Shown here piece by piece: positions 17,390 to 28,500 of a stretch of DNA of 64,000 nt. Below the pieces are notes generated by a model. The model searched no databases. It saw only the letters and a list, made by a program, of their open reading frames with translations, and had not been told where the DNA came from. The translations under genes were made by a program, and so were the position numbers. Position 1 is the first letter of the stretch. Each line of letters starts with the position of its first letter. Source of the stretch: Ochrobactrum vermis (GTDB lineage: Bacteria > Pseudomonadota > Alphaproteobacteria > Rhizobiales > Rhizobiaceae); contig NZ_PCOC01000002.1 of assembly GCF_002975205.1 (NCBI RefSeq), forward strand, positions 2,049,501-2,113,500, written 5' to 3'.

Positions 17390-18361
17390 ATGGTACATCC
17401 GAAACCTTCGCCACTCAGCCCGGACAAACAGTGCCCAGATGCACGATCAGTTTCTAACGCTTATGAAATCCATCCTACTGCGGTCGTCGCACAAGATTGC
17501 ATAACGGATTGGGCGTATCTTTGCGGAATGAGCCTGCTCAGATATCCGGTAAACGACGCCATATCGGAGCAACTCGCCTTGATGGGCAACGCATCGAATG
17601 CCGACAGAGCCTGGATGATCGAATATCGCCCGGATTTGCTACGGTTCTGCAATACCCATGAATGGTGTCGGGGCCAGACAAAAGCCTATATTTCGGAACT
17701 TCAGGAAACGCCGACCACCCTCATCGCCTGGCTGCACAAATATCTGGTACTGGGGCACGCCGTGGCAGTCCACGATGTTACCGATTTACCCCGGACTGCG
17801 CGGACAATTCAGGTTGAGTTCCTTCGCCAAAGCAATAAAAGCGTTCTCAGCGTACCGGTCTTCTACGACAACAAACTGCGCGGCATCATCGGCTTCGATA
17901 CGACCGTTGCCAAAAAGATTTGGTCGGCAAACGAAGTGACCGCGCTGTTCCAGTGCGCCAATCTCATCGGTCAGGCAAAATATGCGATCAGCCATGGCCC
18001 CGAAAAGGCTTTCGCGCAAGAAAACTCGGCGCCCCTTGTCTATCTCAGCAATCGCGGCGTCGTGCGTGGCGTTCAGCCCGAAATCATTGTCGGCGTAAGA
18101 TCGGCTGGAAACTACAGCGAGATCTGGCTCGAAGACGGTTCGATGTTGCTCGATTCTCGCTCGCTCGGCATGTGGTCCAGCCTGCTTCCGACGAAAATCT
18201 TCCTCCGGATACACAGAACCGCCTTCGTGAATACGCTGCATGTCGTTGATGTGGACCGCAGAAAAATCGATAAATGGCAGATCAAGATGCGGTCCGTAGA
18301 TCAGGCATGGCCCGTATCACGCTCCTACCGGAAGCAACTGCGCGAACGCATGGGAATATAA
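17390..18361 (+). CDS. GAF-like sensor with C-terminal LytTR DNA-binding domain
   Basis: 323 residues from the ATG at 17390; a TTG 57 bases upstream in frame is a possible longer start. Residues of roughly 60-200 look like a GAF-type sensory domain (VLSVPVFYDNKLRGIIGFDT, then SANEVTALFQCANLIGQA). The C-terminal 100 residues are a LytTR domain: IIVGVRSAGNYSEIWLEDGS, then FLRIHRTAFVNTLHVVDVDR and a VSRSYRKQLRERM tail. There is no receiver domain, so it is a one-component regulator. It precedes the AmpH-like gene by 153 bp on the same strand and is a candidate regulator of the three genes that follow. The ligand is unknown. Confidence 0.82.
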   Translation: MVHPKPSPLSPDKQCPDARSVSNAYEIHPTAVVAQDCITDWAYLCGMSLLRYPVNDAISEQLALMGNASNADRAWMIEYRPDLLRFCNTHEWCRGQTKAYISELQETPTTLIAWLHKYLVLGHAVAVHDVTDLPRTARTIQVEFLRQSNKSVLSVPVFYDNKLRGIIGFDTTVAKKIWSANEVTALFQCANLIGQAKYAISHGPEKAFAQENSAPLVYLSNRGVVRGVQPEIIVGVRSAGNYSEIWLEDGSMLLDSRSLGMWSSLLPTKIFLRIHRTAFVNTLHVVDVDRRKIDKWQIKMRSVDQAWPVSRSYRKQLRERMGI

Positions 18362-18514
18362 TCGCTTAGGCTATTGGGACCGTTGCGCTTTTGACGTCAT
18401 GTCATTCGTCAAACCGGTACGTCGTTTCGTCCTTGGATTATTGTTATTCCCGCAGTTTCTTGGATGGTGCTTGCATCGGGATATCCTCCCCAACAGTTCT
18501 TTGAGGGGCCTCAC

Positions 18515-19663
18515 ATGTCGTCTCGGACGCTAGCGCATTTTACTGCTGTCTCGCTGGTCGCCTCCAGCATTCTCCTCGCCAATAACAGCCAGACAAAAGC
18601 GGAAGACCTTGCCTTGAAGGATGCCGTATCCATGGCAGGCATGCAGCTTTTCCTGAACTCTGGCGCACCGGGTCTGATCATTGCCGTCGTGCAAGGCGAT
18701 AACAGTGTCATTCAGGCCTACGGGCAGACGGCTCCCGGGAGCAATGTCGAGCCGGACGAGCATTCCATTTTCCGGATCGCATCCGTTTCCAAGGTTTTTG
18801 CTGGCGACGTGCTTGCCGCGCTCGCTGCGAAGGGCAACCTCAAGCTGACGGATCCACTGGCAAAATATGCGCCGGAAGGGGCGAAAATCGAGAGCAACGG
18901 CCGCCCCATCACCCTGCTTGATCTGGCCACGCATTCGGCAGGTCTGCCGCGCGAACTGCCGAATCCTGATACGAAAATCACCGACAACCCGTTTGCCGCC
19001 TTCGACCGCGACTATTACTGGAAGTGGATAGCCAGCAATAAGCCCGCCTATGTGCCCGGCACGACAACAATTTACTCCAACCTCGGCTACGGCCTTCTGG
19101 GTGATGCTCTGGCCAAGGCTGGCGGCGCTGATTATTCCACGGTCCTCGCCAATGAAGTGCTGAAACCGGCCGGTCTCGCCGACACGACGAATGTGTTGAA
19201 CGAAGGCCAGAAAAAGCGGCTGATGACCGGACTGGACCCTTTCGACAAACCGGATTCTAACAGTCCCGTTCCTGACATCATGTATGCCAGCGCCGGTGTT
19301 TACACGACAGCGGAAGACATGGCCCGCTGGATGCGCTGGCATCTCGATGGCGCAAGCCAGCTTCGGGAAGATACCCTGCTCGATCACACACTTTGGCTGC
19401 CTTATGACGGCCTTAAGCATGTCGTGGGAACCGAAGTGACGGCAGGCGATGGCATGGGGCTTGGCTGGGTTGTCACGCTGCCTCGTGATGAAACTCCGCT
19501 TCTGCTGGGCAAAAGCGGCGGTCTCGGCGGCTTCATGAGTTACGTGGTTCTGTCGCCCAATCGCAAGCTCGGCATTTTCGTCGTCGCCAGCCGGGTGAAC
19601 TTCGGTATGTTTGAAAATATCCATTCCCAAGTGCGCGAACTGGCGGCTGAACTGGCCCGTTAA
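18515..19663 (+). CDS. ampH: AmpH-like serine D,D-carboxypeptidase/endopeptidase (class C beta-lactamase fold)
   Basis: 382 residues. The start is the ATG at 18515 with GAGGGG upstream; the N-terminal ~30 residues form a Sec signal (AVSLVASSILLANNSQTKAE). Catalytic SxxK is Ser90-Val-Ser-Lys93 and the YxN motif is Tyr187-Ser-Asn189. The body follows E. coli AmpH closely by eye: QAYGQTAPGSNV, DPLAKYAPEGAKI, TLLDLATHSAGLPRE, MARWMRWHL and GLGWVVTLPRDE. AmpH is a periplasmic penicillin-binding protein that trims peptidoglycan peptides. The stop codon is 2 bases before the next ATG, so it is probably co-translated with the outer-membrane protein that follows. Confidence 0.85.
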   Translation: MSSRTLAHFTAVSLVASSILLANNSQTKAEDLALKDAVSMAGMQLFLNSGAPGLIIAVVQGDNSVIQAYGQTAPGSNVEPDEHSIFRIASVSKVFAGDVLAALAAKGNLKLTDPLAKYAPEGAKIESNGRPITLLDLATHSAGLPRELPNPDTKITDNPFAAFDRDYYWKWIASNKPAYVPGTTTIYSNLGYGLLGDALAKAGGADYSTVLANEVLKPAGLADTTNVLNEGQKKRLMTGLDPFDKPDSNSPVPDIMYASAGVYTTAEDMARWMRWHLDGASQLREDTLLDHTLWLPYDGLKHVVGTEVTAGDGMGLGWVVTLPRDETPLLLGKSGGLGGFMSYVVLSPNRKLGIFVVASRVNFGMFENIHSQVRELAAELAR

Positions 19664-19665
19664 TC

Positions 19666-20895
19666 ATGCAGCCGTTCACGCCCCTATCGTTACAATCAAT
19701 CGCCAGACGAGGGAAAACCACCTTCCGTCTCCTGACTTGCAATACCCTGCTGGGTGCCGCGCTCCTTCTTGCGTCGGGCGTGCCAGGCGTATTCGCGCAG
19801 GAAAAGCGCGACATTTTCAAAACCGAAATATTCCTGACGCCCTACAGCAAGCTCGGCGATGCGGAAAACTATCCACGGCTGAATGGTCAGCTCTTGTTCA
19901 TGACCAGCTATACCGGCTATTTCGGCATCGAGGACAGCAACGGCGAGATTCCACGTTCGCATTGGAACAGCGTGCAGCCGACTGCGGAAGCTGCGCTTGT
20001 CTGGCAACTGTCGCAGCAGTTTGCGATTCTGTCGAAAGTGACGCTTGATTCCACCGTCGAAGCGACGGAGGACAACGCTTTTTCCGATCTCGGCTTCAAT
20101 TTGAAAAACCTGTTCGCTTCCTACACCAACGACAATTTTGCGCTCTATGGCGGCAAAATGGATCTCGGCTTCGGCGATGGCTGGCATGCTATTGACGGTC
20201 TCTACAGCGGCTTCACGGACGATTTTCAATATATCGGCTCCATCGGTCTTGGTGGCCGCTATACGTTCAACACCGAAAATATGGGCGCGCATTCCTTCGC
20301 CGGACTGGTATTCAAGCGCGATGATACGGCACTCGGCCGTAGGCTCAGCTTCGATGACGGTTTCATCTCGCCCACCAGAGGGCAGCCGCCCGCCTTCAGC
20401 AAGGACCTGAACTCTTTCATCCTGTCCTATGATTTCCGTATTATGCCCGGCCTGAAGAACATATCAGGCGGCGTGGATGTCGGCCGGCTGGAGGCGGAAC
20501 CCGGTTACGGTGACAGCGCCGACACGATTTCCGCCAGGCTGCGTTACGACACGGCGCTGACCGACAAGTGGAACCTGAGCTGGTTCAACGAAGCCACCTT
20601 TTCCAGCGCCTCTCGCGGCATGCCCGTTTCCAACGGCAATGGCGTGACATCCGTGTCGCTTTCCCATGACCGGTGGCAGTTCAACGCGACAACCGCGATA
20701 CGCAAATTGTCCGGCGACGAGGAAAAGCTGGCGCAATACGGGCTCCAGTCCGACTGGGACTGGGGCGTGGCAGGCACCGTCACCTATGTCACACCCGTCG
20801 GTATCATTGTGCAAACAGGACTTGTCCATCAACGGGACCAGACCCTGAATATCAATCAGGGTGTTTTCCGCATCGCTTATCAAACGGGGTTTTAA
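19666..20895 (+). CDS. Predicted outer-membrane beta-barrel protein
   Basis: 409 residues. A long signal peptide (LLTCNTLLGAALLLASGVPG, cleavage near VFAQ) is followed by many alternating amphipathic strands rich in aromatic residues and Gly/Asp turns, such as NLFASYTNDNFALYGGKMDL and HSFAGLVFKRDDTA, and the chain ends in Phe (RIAYQTGF), the usual C-terminal signal for insertion by Bam. I recognise no specific porin family. It is sandwiched between two serine hydrolases with gaps of 2 and 7 bases, so a role in peptide or muropeptide passage is possible. That role is inference. Confidence 0.75.
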   Translation: MQPFTPLSLQSIARRGKTTFRLLTCNTLLGAALLLASGVPGVFAQEKRDIFKTEIFLTPYSKLGDAENYPRLNGQLLFMTSYTGYFGIEDSNGEIPRSHWNSVQPTAEAALVWQLSQQFAILSKVTLDSTVEATEDNAFSDLGFNLKNLFASYTNDNFALYGGKMDLGFGDGWHAIDGLYSGFTDDFQYIGSIGLGGRYTFNTENMGAHSFAGLVFKRDDTALGRRLSFDDGFISPTRGQPPAFSKDLNSFILSYDFRIMPGLKNISGGVDVGRLEAEPGYGDSADTISARLRYDTALTDKWNLSWFNEATFSSASRGMPVSNGNGVTSVSLSHDRWQFNATTAIRKLSGDEEKLAQYGLQSDWDWGVAGTVTYVTPVGIIVQTGLVHQRDQTLNINQGVFRIAYQTGF

Positions 20896-20902
20896 GGCAG
20901 CC

Positions 20903-22513
20903 ATGAACACCAGCATGAGAACGAGAACGCCTTCCATCGTCATTACCTGTCTTTTCGCGCTCGGCTGGTCGACATCTGCCATGTCGCAGCCCATTTCCAT
21001 TGAGAGCCGGCCTAATCCGGCCGCCGATGCGGTTCAGATTCCGAAAGGGAGCACCGGAAAGGCGCTCAAGGCCCTGCCGCAGATCGTCACCGGCATAATG
21101 AAACGCAGCCTTGTGCCGGGCATGGCGGTTGCTGTGGTCAGCAGCGGCAAGACCGTTTTTGCAGAGGGCTTTGGCAAGAGAGAGGTCGGCAAGGACGCCG
21201 CTGTGAATGCTGAAACGGTGTTCCAGATCGCTTCGATTTCAAAGTCGCTTTCTGCGACCATTGCTTCCATTGAAGTGACGAAGGGCGCGGTTGAGTGGAA
21301 CGATCCGGTTGTAAAACATCTGCCCGGTTTCAAACTGAATGATGCCTATGTGTCGGAATATGGCACGATCGGAGATTTCTTCGCGCATCGTAGCGGCTTG
21401 CCGGGCACGGCAGGTGACGATCTCGAAGACCTCGGCTTCAAGCGCAACGACGTCATCGCACATTTACAGCAATTGCCGCTCGATCCGTTCCGCATCTCCT
21501 ATCATTACGCGAATTTCAGCACGACCATCGGCGCAGAGGCGGTTGCAGCGGCAGCGCATGAGCCTTGGGACAAGCTGGCCGACGAACAGCTTCTCAAACC
21601 GCTGGGCATGAAATCGACCAGCTATCGCTACGCCGATTTCACAGCTCGAGACAATCGCGCTGCATTGCATGCCTATCAGAATGGTACTTTCAAGCCGCTC
21701 GGACAACGCAATGCAGACGAGCAGGCCCCTGCAGGCGGTGTTTCGTCCAACCTCATCGATCTGGCGGAATGGCTGAAACTGCTGCTCGCCAATGGTGAAT
21801 ACAAGGGCAAGCAAATGATAGCCGAGGACGCGCTTGTGCCAGCACTTTCGCCACAATCCTTCAGCGCTCGCGCGCACGATACCGGTGCACGCTCCGGTTT
21901 CTACGGCTATGGCTTCAACGTCAACACGGAACTCGGCGGCCGCCCGTCCATGGGCCATTCCGGCGCGTTCCTGCTCGGCGCGGGCACGGCATTCAAGATC
22001 GTGCCGTCGGCCGATATAGGCATTATCGTTCTGACAAATGGAGCGCCGGTCGGAGCAGCGGAATCCGTCGTCGCGCAGTTCACAGACATGGCCCTTTACG
22101 GCAAATCAACACGTGACTGGTTTGCAGCTTATAACGGAGTGATGAAAGGCTTCTTCGAGCCGCAAGGCGACCTGTCGTTCAAGGAAAGGCCCGGCAAACC
22201 AGAGCCAGCTAAAGCCTTGCAGGAATACACCGGCAGCTTCGACAACTCCTATTACGGTAAGGCTGACATCAAGGAGATCAACGGAGCGCTGACGCTCGTG
22301 CTGGGGCCGAAAGAGTTGCAGTTCCCGTTGCAACATTGGGACGGTGACACGTTCGCATTCGTGCCAATCGGTGAAGCAGAGCTTGTTGGCTCTCTGGCAT
22401 CTATCGCTTTCAAAGTTGATCAGGGGCAGGTGCGGGGCTTCAATATCGACTTCTACAACGCAAGCGGCTTTGGCCTCTGGAAGAAGGCCCAACAATCCGT
22501 GACAGGCAATTGA
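20903..22513 (+). CDS. Serine hydrolase, beta-lactamase/D-aminopeptidase-like, with DUF3471 C-terminal domain
   Basis: 536 residues from the ATG at 20903, preceded by AAGGCAG, 7 bases after the outer-membrane gene. A signal peptide ends near SAMSQ. The catalytic SxxK is Ser111-Ile-Ser-Lys114 and YxN is Tyr202-Ala-Asn204; the third motif is probably GHSGAFL. After about residue 410 there is a separate beta-rich domain (EYTGSFDNSYYGKADIKEIN) of DUF3471 type, found behind such hydrolases. Substrates in this class include D-amino-acid peptides, beta-lactams and esters. It is a periplasmic enzyme paired with AmpH in one transcript. Confidence 0.85.
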   Translation: MNTSMRTRTPSIVITCLFALGWSTSAMSQPISIESRPNPAADAVQIPKGSTGKALKALPQIVTGIMKRSLVPGMAVAVVSSGKTVFAEGFGKREVGKDAAVNAETVFQIASISKSLSATIASIEVTKGAVEWNDPVVKHLPGFKLNDAYVSEYGTIGDFFAHRSGLPGTAGDDLEDLGFKRNDVIAHLQQLPLDPFRISYHYANFSTTIGAEAVAAAAHEPWDKLADEQLLKPLGMKSTSYRYADFTARDNRAALHAYQNGTFKPLGQRNADEQAPAGGVSSNLIDLAEWLKLLLANGEYKGKQMIAEDALVPALSPQSFSARAHDTGARSGFYGYGFNVNTELGGRPSMGHSGAFLLGAGTAFKIVPSADIGIIVLTNGAPVGAAESVVAQFTDMALYGKSTRDWFAAYNGVMKGFFEPQGDLSFKERPGKPEPAKALQEYTGSFDNSYYGKADIKEINGALTLVLGPKELQFPLQHWDGDTFAFVPIGEAELVGSLASIAFKVDQGQVRGFNIDFYNASGFGLWKKAQQSVTGN

Positions 22514-22585
22514 ATATTTGTTCCAAGGGCGCTCTCGCAGCTTGCAACACAGCCAGGGTGTGAAAGACAACCCAAGCTCCTGTTT

Positions 22586-25500
22586 TCACCATGTGTAGCG
22601 AAGCACGCCCTTGCCAGCGTAATTGGTGCTGACGCCGGAGAACTCGGCGTCAAACGCTGCGCCCAGCGACAGGCCATTGTTCCAGACCATCTCGGCCGAG
22701 ACACTTGCAAGGCCGACATCCTTGGGCTGGGAAGCACCATTGACCACAAAGCCCGCTCCCGGCAATGCATTGATCGCGGCAAAGACGCTACGATCATTAT
22801 TGAAGTTGCGAGCCCAGGCAACACGCCCGCGTGTCGTTAATGCGCCGTCCGAGAGTGTAAGAGATTTTTCGAGGCTCAGACCAAGTTCGCTGCGCCCGAC
22901 AGTTTCGCGCTGAGATGAATAGCTGAGCGCATAAATATCGCTGCCTGCATAGGCTTTTTCTGAATAGGATGGCAGATCAAAGCTTACAAACTGCCCTGCC
23001 GCATAAGGGGTTATGCCCAGCCAAGGCGTGTCAAAACGATAGCCCGCCTCAAGCCGCCCCGACCATGAATTTGCACGATAGCTGCCATTGAGCTGATCCG
23101 TTTCGTAAAACGAAACCGTGCGCTCGGTATCGACGCTTTGCCAGCCATAGGCAAGTGCACCGGTAATATAGGCATTGCCGATATTTTGCTTGCCATAGAT
23201 ACCCATCTGAAACAGATCGGAGTCGCCGCTGCCCATACCATCAGCAAGACTGAACTTGGTGCCTCCACCAGCAACGGCAAAGCCAAGGATCGTATCGGCC
23301 GACACGAGATAGTCCGCGCCGACAGCAACGCCATAAACACGTCCACGCGCGTCATGCGATCCAATGATCGCATCACCATCTGTTGTACGTGAGCTGCCGT
23401 AACCCGCGCCCCACACGCTCCAGCGGTTCTCAAACAGATCTGCGTCAGATGCTTGCGCTTCTGTGATACGTCCTGCCCGGCCTGTCACCAGAGGATCTGC
23501 GAGCGTGTTCATGAACTGGTTCATAGCATCGACGGTGGTTTGTTGTGCCGCCGTTGCCAACTCGCCTGAAGCTGCAGTCAGCCCGTTGGCATCCAACGCG
23601 CCAAATGCGAATGGGATTTGCCCGTTCTCATCGAAGTAGGTGACCAGCGCCGCAGACACATTCTGCTGGTTCACATTTAAGCCACCAATATTCATTTCAA
23701 GATCAAGGAAGGCATTGTTGGCGTCGTATCGCAAGAGCGAGACGAAATTCTCCGGCAGATTTGTCGTCACCTCGTCGCCAAATGTGCTTCCAGTCAAACC
23801 ACCCCCTGCATTTAGAATGTTATAGCGTTTCATCACATAGGCACCCGGATCGAAAGACGCATGCACCGTCGCGCCACCCAAATCAGCCTGCCCGGTAACA
23901 TTCACGCGGTCAGAACCTGAAGGAGAGACTTCAACCTCATAGAGAGAGGACGCTGTTAATCGCAAATCTCCAGCCACATTGAGTGTGCCTATTGAATTGC
24001 CCGGTGCCAGCGTGCCGCCATTGATGAATGTTTGCCCCACCGTACCGGTGCCGCCGAGTTCGGCACCCTCATAGACCGTTGTGAGCATCGAGGACCCAAT
24101 GGAGCCGTTGACTGCAAGCCGCCCCGACAGAACATCGGTGGTACCTGTATAGCTGCTGTCGCCCGTCAGAACGACAGTGCCCTTCCCCTTCTGTTGAAAG
24201 CCCCCTGATCCGCTGATCTTGCCGGAAAACTCAAACGCATCCGAGCGATTGAAGGCCAGTGTTCCGGTGTTGGCGACATCGCCTGTGATCCAGCCCGACG
24301 TGCCGCCGCTACCGATCTGAAGTGCCCCATTCTCAATGCGTGTGCCGCTCGTATAATAGTTGTCAGCATCCAAGATAAGAGTGCCCGAGCCTGCCTGAAC
24401 CAGCGCACCGGTACCAACAATCAAACCTGAGAAAGTGTATTCATCGCTGCGGTTGAATGCGAGCGTGCCGTTGTTAAGCACAGAACCGGCAATCGATCCC
24501 GTTATATCGCCATTCCCGATCTGCAATGTGCCATCCGTGATGAATGTATTGCCCGTATAGCTGTGATTGCCAGTCAGAACAGTCGTCCCGATTCCAGCCT
24601 GAAGCAATGCACCTGCACCGGATATCGAACCATCATAACTAAAAGCATTAGAGCGGTTGAACGCCAGCAAACTGTCATTGGTGATGTTACCGATAATGGA
24701 GCCAGTTGTTCCGCCATCACCGATCTGCAGAATACCACCCGCAATCGTCGTGCCACCTGCATAGGTTCCATTTCCGGAAATGATGAGCCGTCCTGCGCCA
24801 TCCTTATGCAACGTTCCCGCAGGTCCGGAAATTGCACCGCTCAGTTCAAGCGTCGTTCCAAACAGCGTATTGATTGTTCCTGTTCCAACCAGATCCACAC
24901 GACGATTGAGATCAATATCGCCGAGTGTTACGAGCGCTGCATTGCTAATTTCGAGCGATGCGGTGCTTGAATTGATTCCGAGATTTGCCGCATCGAAAAT
25001 AGCCAGCGATCCACCATTGATGGTGGTGTTCCCCCAGTGGCTATTGCTCCCGGAAAGCACGAGCATCCCGCTGCCGCTCTTGACCAGGTTACTATTGAAG
25101 CCGTTACCCGTTATTCTACCTGCAAAAACAGTGTCGGCGTCCTGCGCAATTGTCAGTGTCGTCCCATCGATTGAGATTTCGCCACCGGTTCCGATCAAAG
25201 AGCGCATCTGCAAGGCATTGCCATTCAGATCAAGCTGTCCACCTGTAAGAACATAATCGGAGTTCGAAGCGATCGCCGAGAGATTGTTTGCTTCAAGACG
25301 TAACGTGCCATCATTGATCCATGTGCCACCCGACCAGTTATTTGCTCCACTGAGCAGAAGTGTACCGCCGCCATCCTTGAACAGCATTCCGTCGCCGGAA
25401 ACGCCGCCTGTGAGTTTCATTTCCTGATCGAGAAGAACATTGATTGTCGACACGCCACCCAGAGTTACGGCTTGTGTCAGATCAAAACTATCGGCGGTTC

Positions 25501-28500
25501 TTAAGGTAGCGTTGTTGATATTCAGCGTGTTGTTTGCCGACCCCAGATTTTGCATGGACGCGATCTGAAGAATGCCGCCGCTGAGATATGTGTTACCGGA
25601 ATAAGTGTTATCTCCCCAAAGAACCAGCAATCCATCTCCGGTTTTTTCCAGACCCGAGGTGCCGGTAATCGATGCGCTTATCAGTGCCCCTTCGTTATCA
25701 AGGACACGTATTTCCGGGACTTCGATATTGATACCAGATCCGCTATAGCCAGTCAGATTGAGCGTTGCGCCGGAATTACCCTCAATTCTGAAATTACCGC
25801 CCGCAAACTGCAATCCAACGGCTGACTGCGCACCATCAATCGCGACTGTGCCGCCCAATCCACGGAAAATGGCATAGCCGTGGCCCCATGTGGTGTCAGC
25901 GGTACCGCCAACAGGATTTAACCAGTTCTGGTTGGCGCTGTTCCATACACCGTTCTGATTATTGCTACCCGGAGTTCCACCATCCCATAGCTGAAGAATG
26001 TTCAAGCCTTGAGGATTGACGAAAAGATCAACGGCCCGCGCCTGTGTTGTATCAACCGTATAGTTGAAGCCGAATGGTGTTGTGTCGGGCGTTGTTCCAA
26101 CATTCAGTCCGCCATTCATTTGTGTCAGACTGCCTGTATATGAAATGAGGCGGTGATAACCGATCGCAGGTGCACCCGTTACATTCAGCGCCGTCCCGTT
26201 AAGCGCAACATCACCATTCACAACAGTCGTTGCCGTCGTCCCTGAACCGCCTGTAGCGAGATTGTAAGTATAAAGCCCGCCGCTGTTGAACGTTGCCTTA
26301 CCGTTCACAATGAGCGAAGCCGCATCGCTGGGTAAAATGGAACCACCCGCATTAAGGGTAAGCCCCCCATTCAGTGTTAATGAACGCGTGCCCGTTGGTG
26401 CGAGAACAGCTCCGGCATTTATGGTCGTTGCACCAACCTGACCCGATCCTTCCAGTCGCCCCCCATGATTGACAGTCCATGTACCATTCAGTTTCGCTCT
26501 CTCAGCGACTTTCACAGTGCTATTGGATACGGTCGCATTACCGTCGAAAGACGAGCTGGCTCCTGTCAGCTTCGTGTTTCCTGAAAGAAACTTGAGGTTT
26601 GCAGAACCCAATATTGAAGCATCAAAGCTGTAGTCAGTGGCATTGTGATTAAAGACCGTATCGGTAAATGGCGAGAGCATCAGATAGCGACCGGCAAAGA
26701 TACCTGGAGCAACAGCGCTTTCACCTTCAGCCGCACCAATATTCAGGACGCCATAAGCGCCATTATCGCCGACATCGATCATTCCGCCAGGCGAGCCAAC
26801 AACCGCACCATCGGCGATGGTCAACGAGCCATGTCCACCATCATTATCCGCATTACCACCACTGACATAGATGTCCCGCGCCGCCCATTTCGTGCCTGCT
26901 CCAGTGATAAGAACGGCACCAGTCGAACCAGTGTTTCTACCAATTGCCACTTTACCGGACTGAACTTGCGCGCCATTGGAAACGATCATTGTGCCATTAC
27001 CGGAATCACCAACAGCCAGCATGCCATCCACCGCCAGGCTTGATTGCGAACCGGCGATATTTACGGTGCCTGACGCTGAGTTCTGGCTACCTATGATCAA
27101 ATCACCGCCAACCTTAACCGTCCCACCGTTGGAAATCTCCAGGCCGCCTGCTTTGATATTGCCAACGATCAGAGATTGTTCAACGGACCAGTTTGCCGAG
27201 GTGGGGGCACCGTTACCAGTTACAATGACCTTACCGCCATCGATAAGACCGGTTTCGGATCGCAGCGCTGTCTGGTCAACACCAAGCGCCAGAACACCAC
27301 CGGAGACGCTTACATCTTTGAATTTTGCGTTGGCTTTTCCACTCAGGGTCCATGTGCTCTGGCCATCCTTAAGGAAGTGGTTAAACCCTCGAAACTGCGT
27401 ACCCGCCCAAGAAAGATCGAAAGTGGAATTCTCCATACCAGCCAAGGATAACGTGGCATCAGTGCCAAGATTAACGCCCCCGACAAACTGATATCCATTG
27501 AGAAGCTGAAGGACGTTGTTCGTACCATTGATGGAGGCAGCCGCCGAGCGCGTTCCGTCCGTGCCAAGTCCGCCCGATATGGTGCCTGCAGCGTTTACGA
27601 ACGACTGCGATACAGAGCCCTCAATACCAATCCCGCCGGAGGCCCCATCCCCTCCCTGAATAACTGCGCCGGTCCCCACCTCAACGCGAAGCCGGTTTCC
27701 GGAACTCAGCCAGACGCCTTGACCGCCATTTCCTTGGCGACCAGTCATGCCGTTGCTTGGGGACATTGTTCCCTTGTAAACGGATCCGGCACCTCCGCTA
27801 AAACCTTTCTCGCCCCCTTGTCCGCCTTTAACGCTGGCACCGTCGCCCAGATAGATTTGGCTTTGGTCTGCGTTCGGTCCACCCAACACAACACCCGTTC
27901 CACCCGCCCCGCCATCTCCACCATTACCGCCATTGCCAAGGTTATAGCTGTCGGCATAGTCGCTATTGCCACCCCAGCCACCGTTGCCGCCTTTTCCGCC
28001 ATTACCACCAGCAATGGCGGTCCCCGGAGTAAGGTAGAATGACGCGACAAAGCCATCCGCCAGAATGCCTGCGCCGCCGTTACCGCCATTGCCGCCAGAA
28101 CCGCCGTCGCCGCCAACCGCGTTGTGCAAACTCGCTTTTGCTTCACCGGCACCACCGTCGCCGCCGTAACCACCATCGCCACCTGCTCCACCAGTGATGT
28201 TGGCATGAATATTGGCTGCGACTTGCCCGGCTGGCATTGGCCCTTGGCTTGAAGAGCTGAAAGCAAGAGCGGCTCCACCACCGCCGCCGCCGCCGCCAGC
28301 GCCGCCGCCGCCACCGGTTCCATCCCAAAATGCGGAAAATGGGTACATTGCTGCCGAGTACCCAATCCCACCTATGGCTCCATTGCCACCACCACCGCCT
28401 TTACCTCCAGTAATAGAGGTGGAAATGTCGTAAAGCATACGCGAGGAGAGTCTGGCCGTCACGCCACCGCCTCCGCCGCCTCCACCACTTCCACCGTCAT

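Noticed and set aside
28212..28433. Pro/Ala-rich plus-strand frame
   Set aside because: Complement of the glycine-rich tract of the autotransporter; low complexity only.
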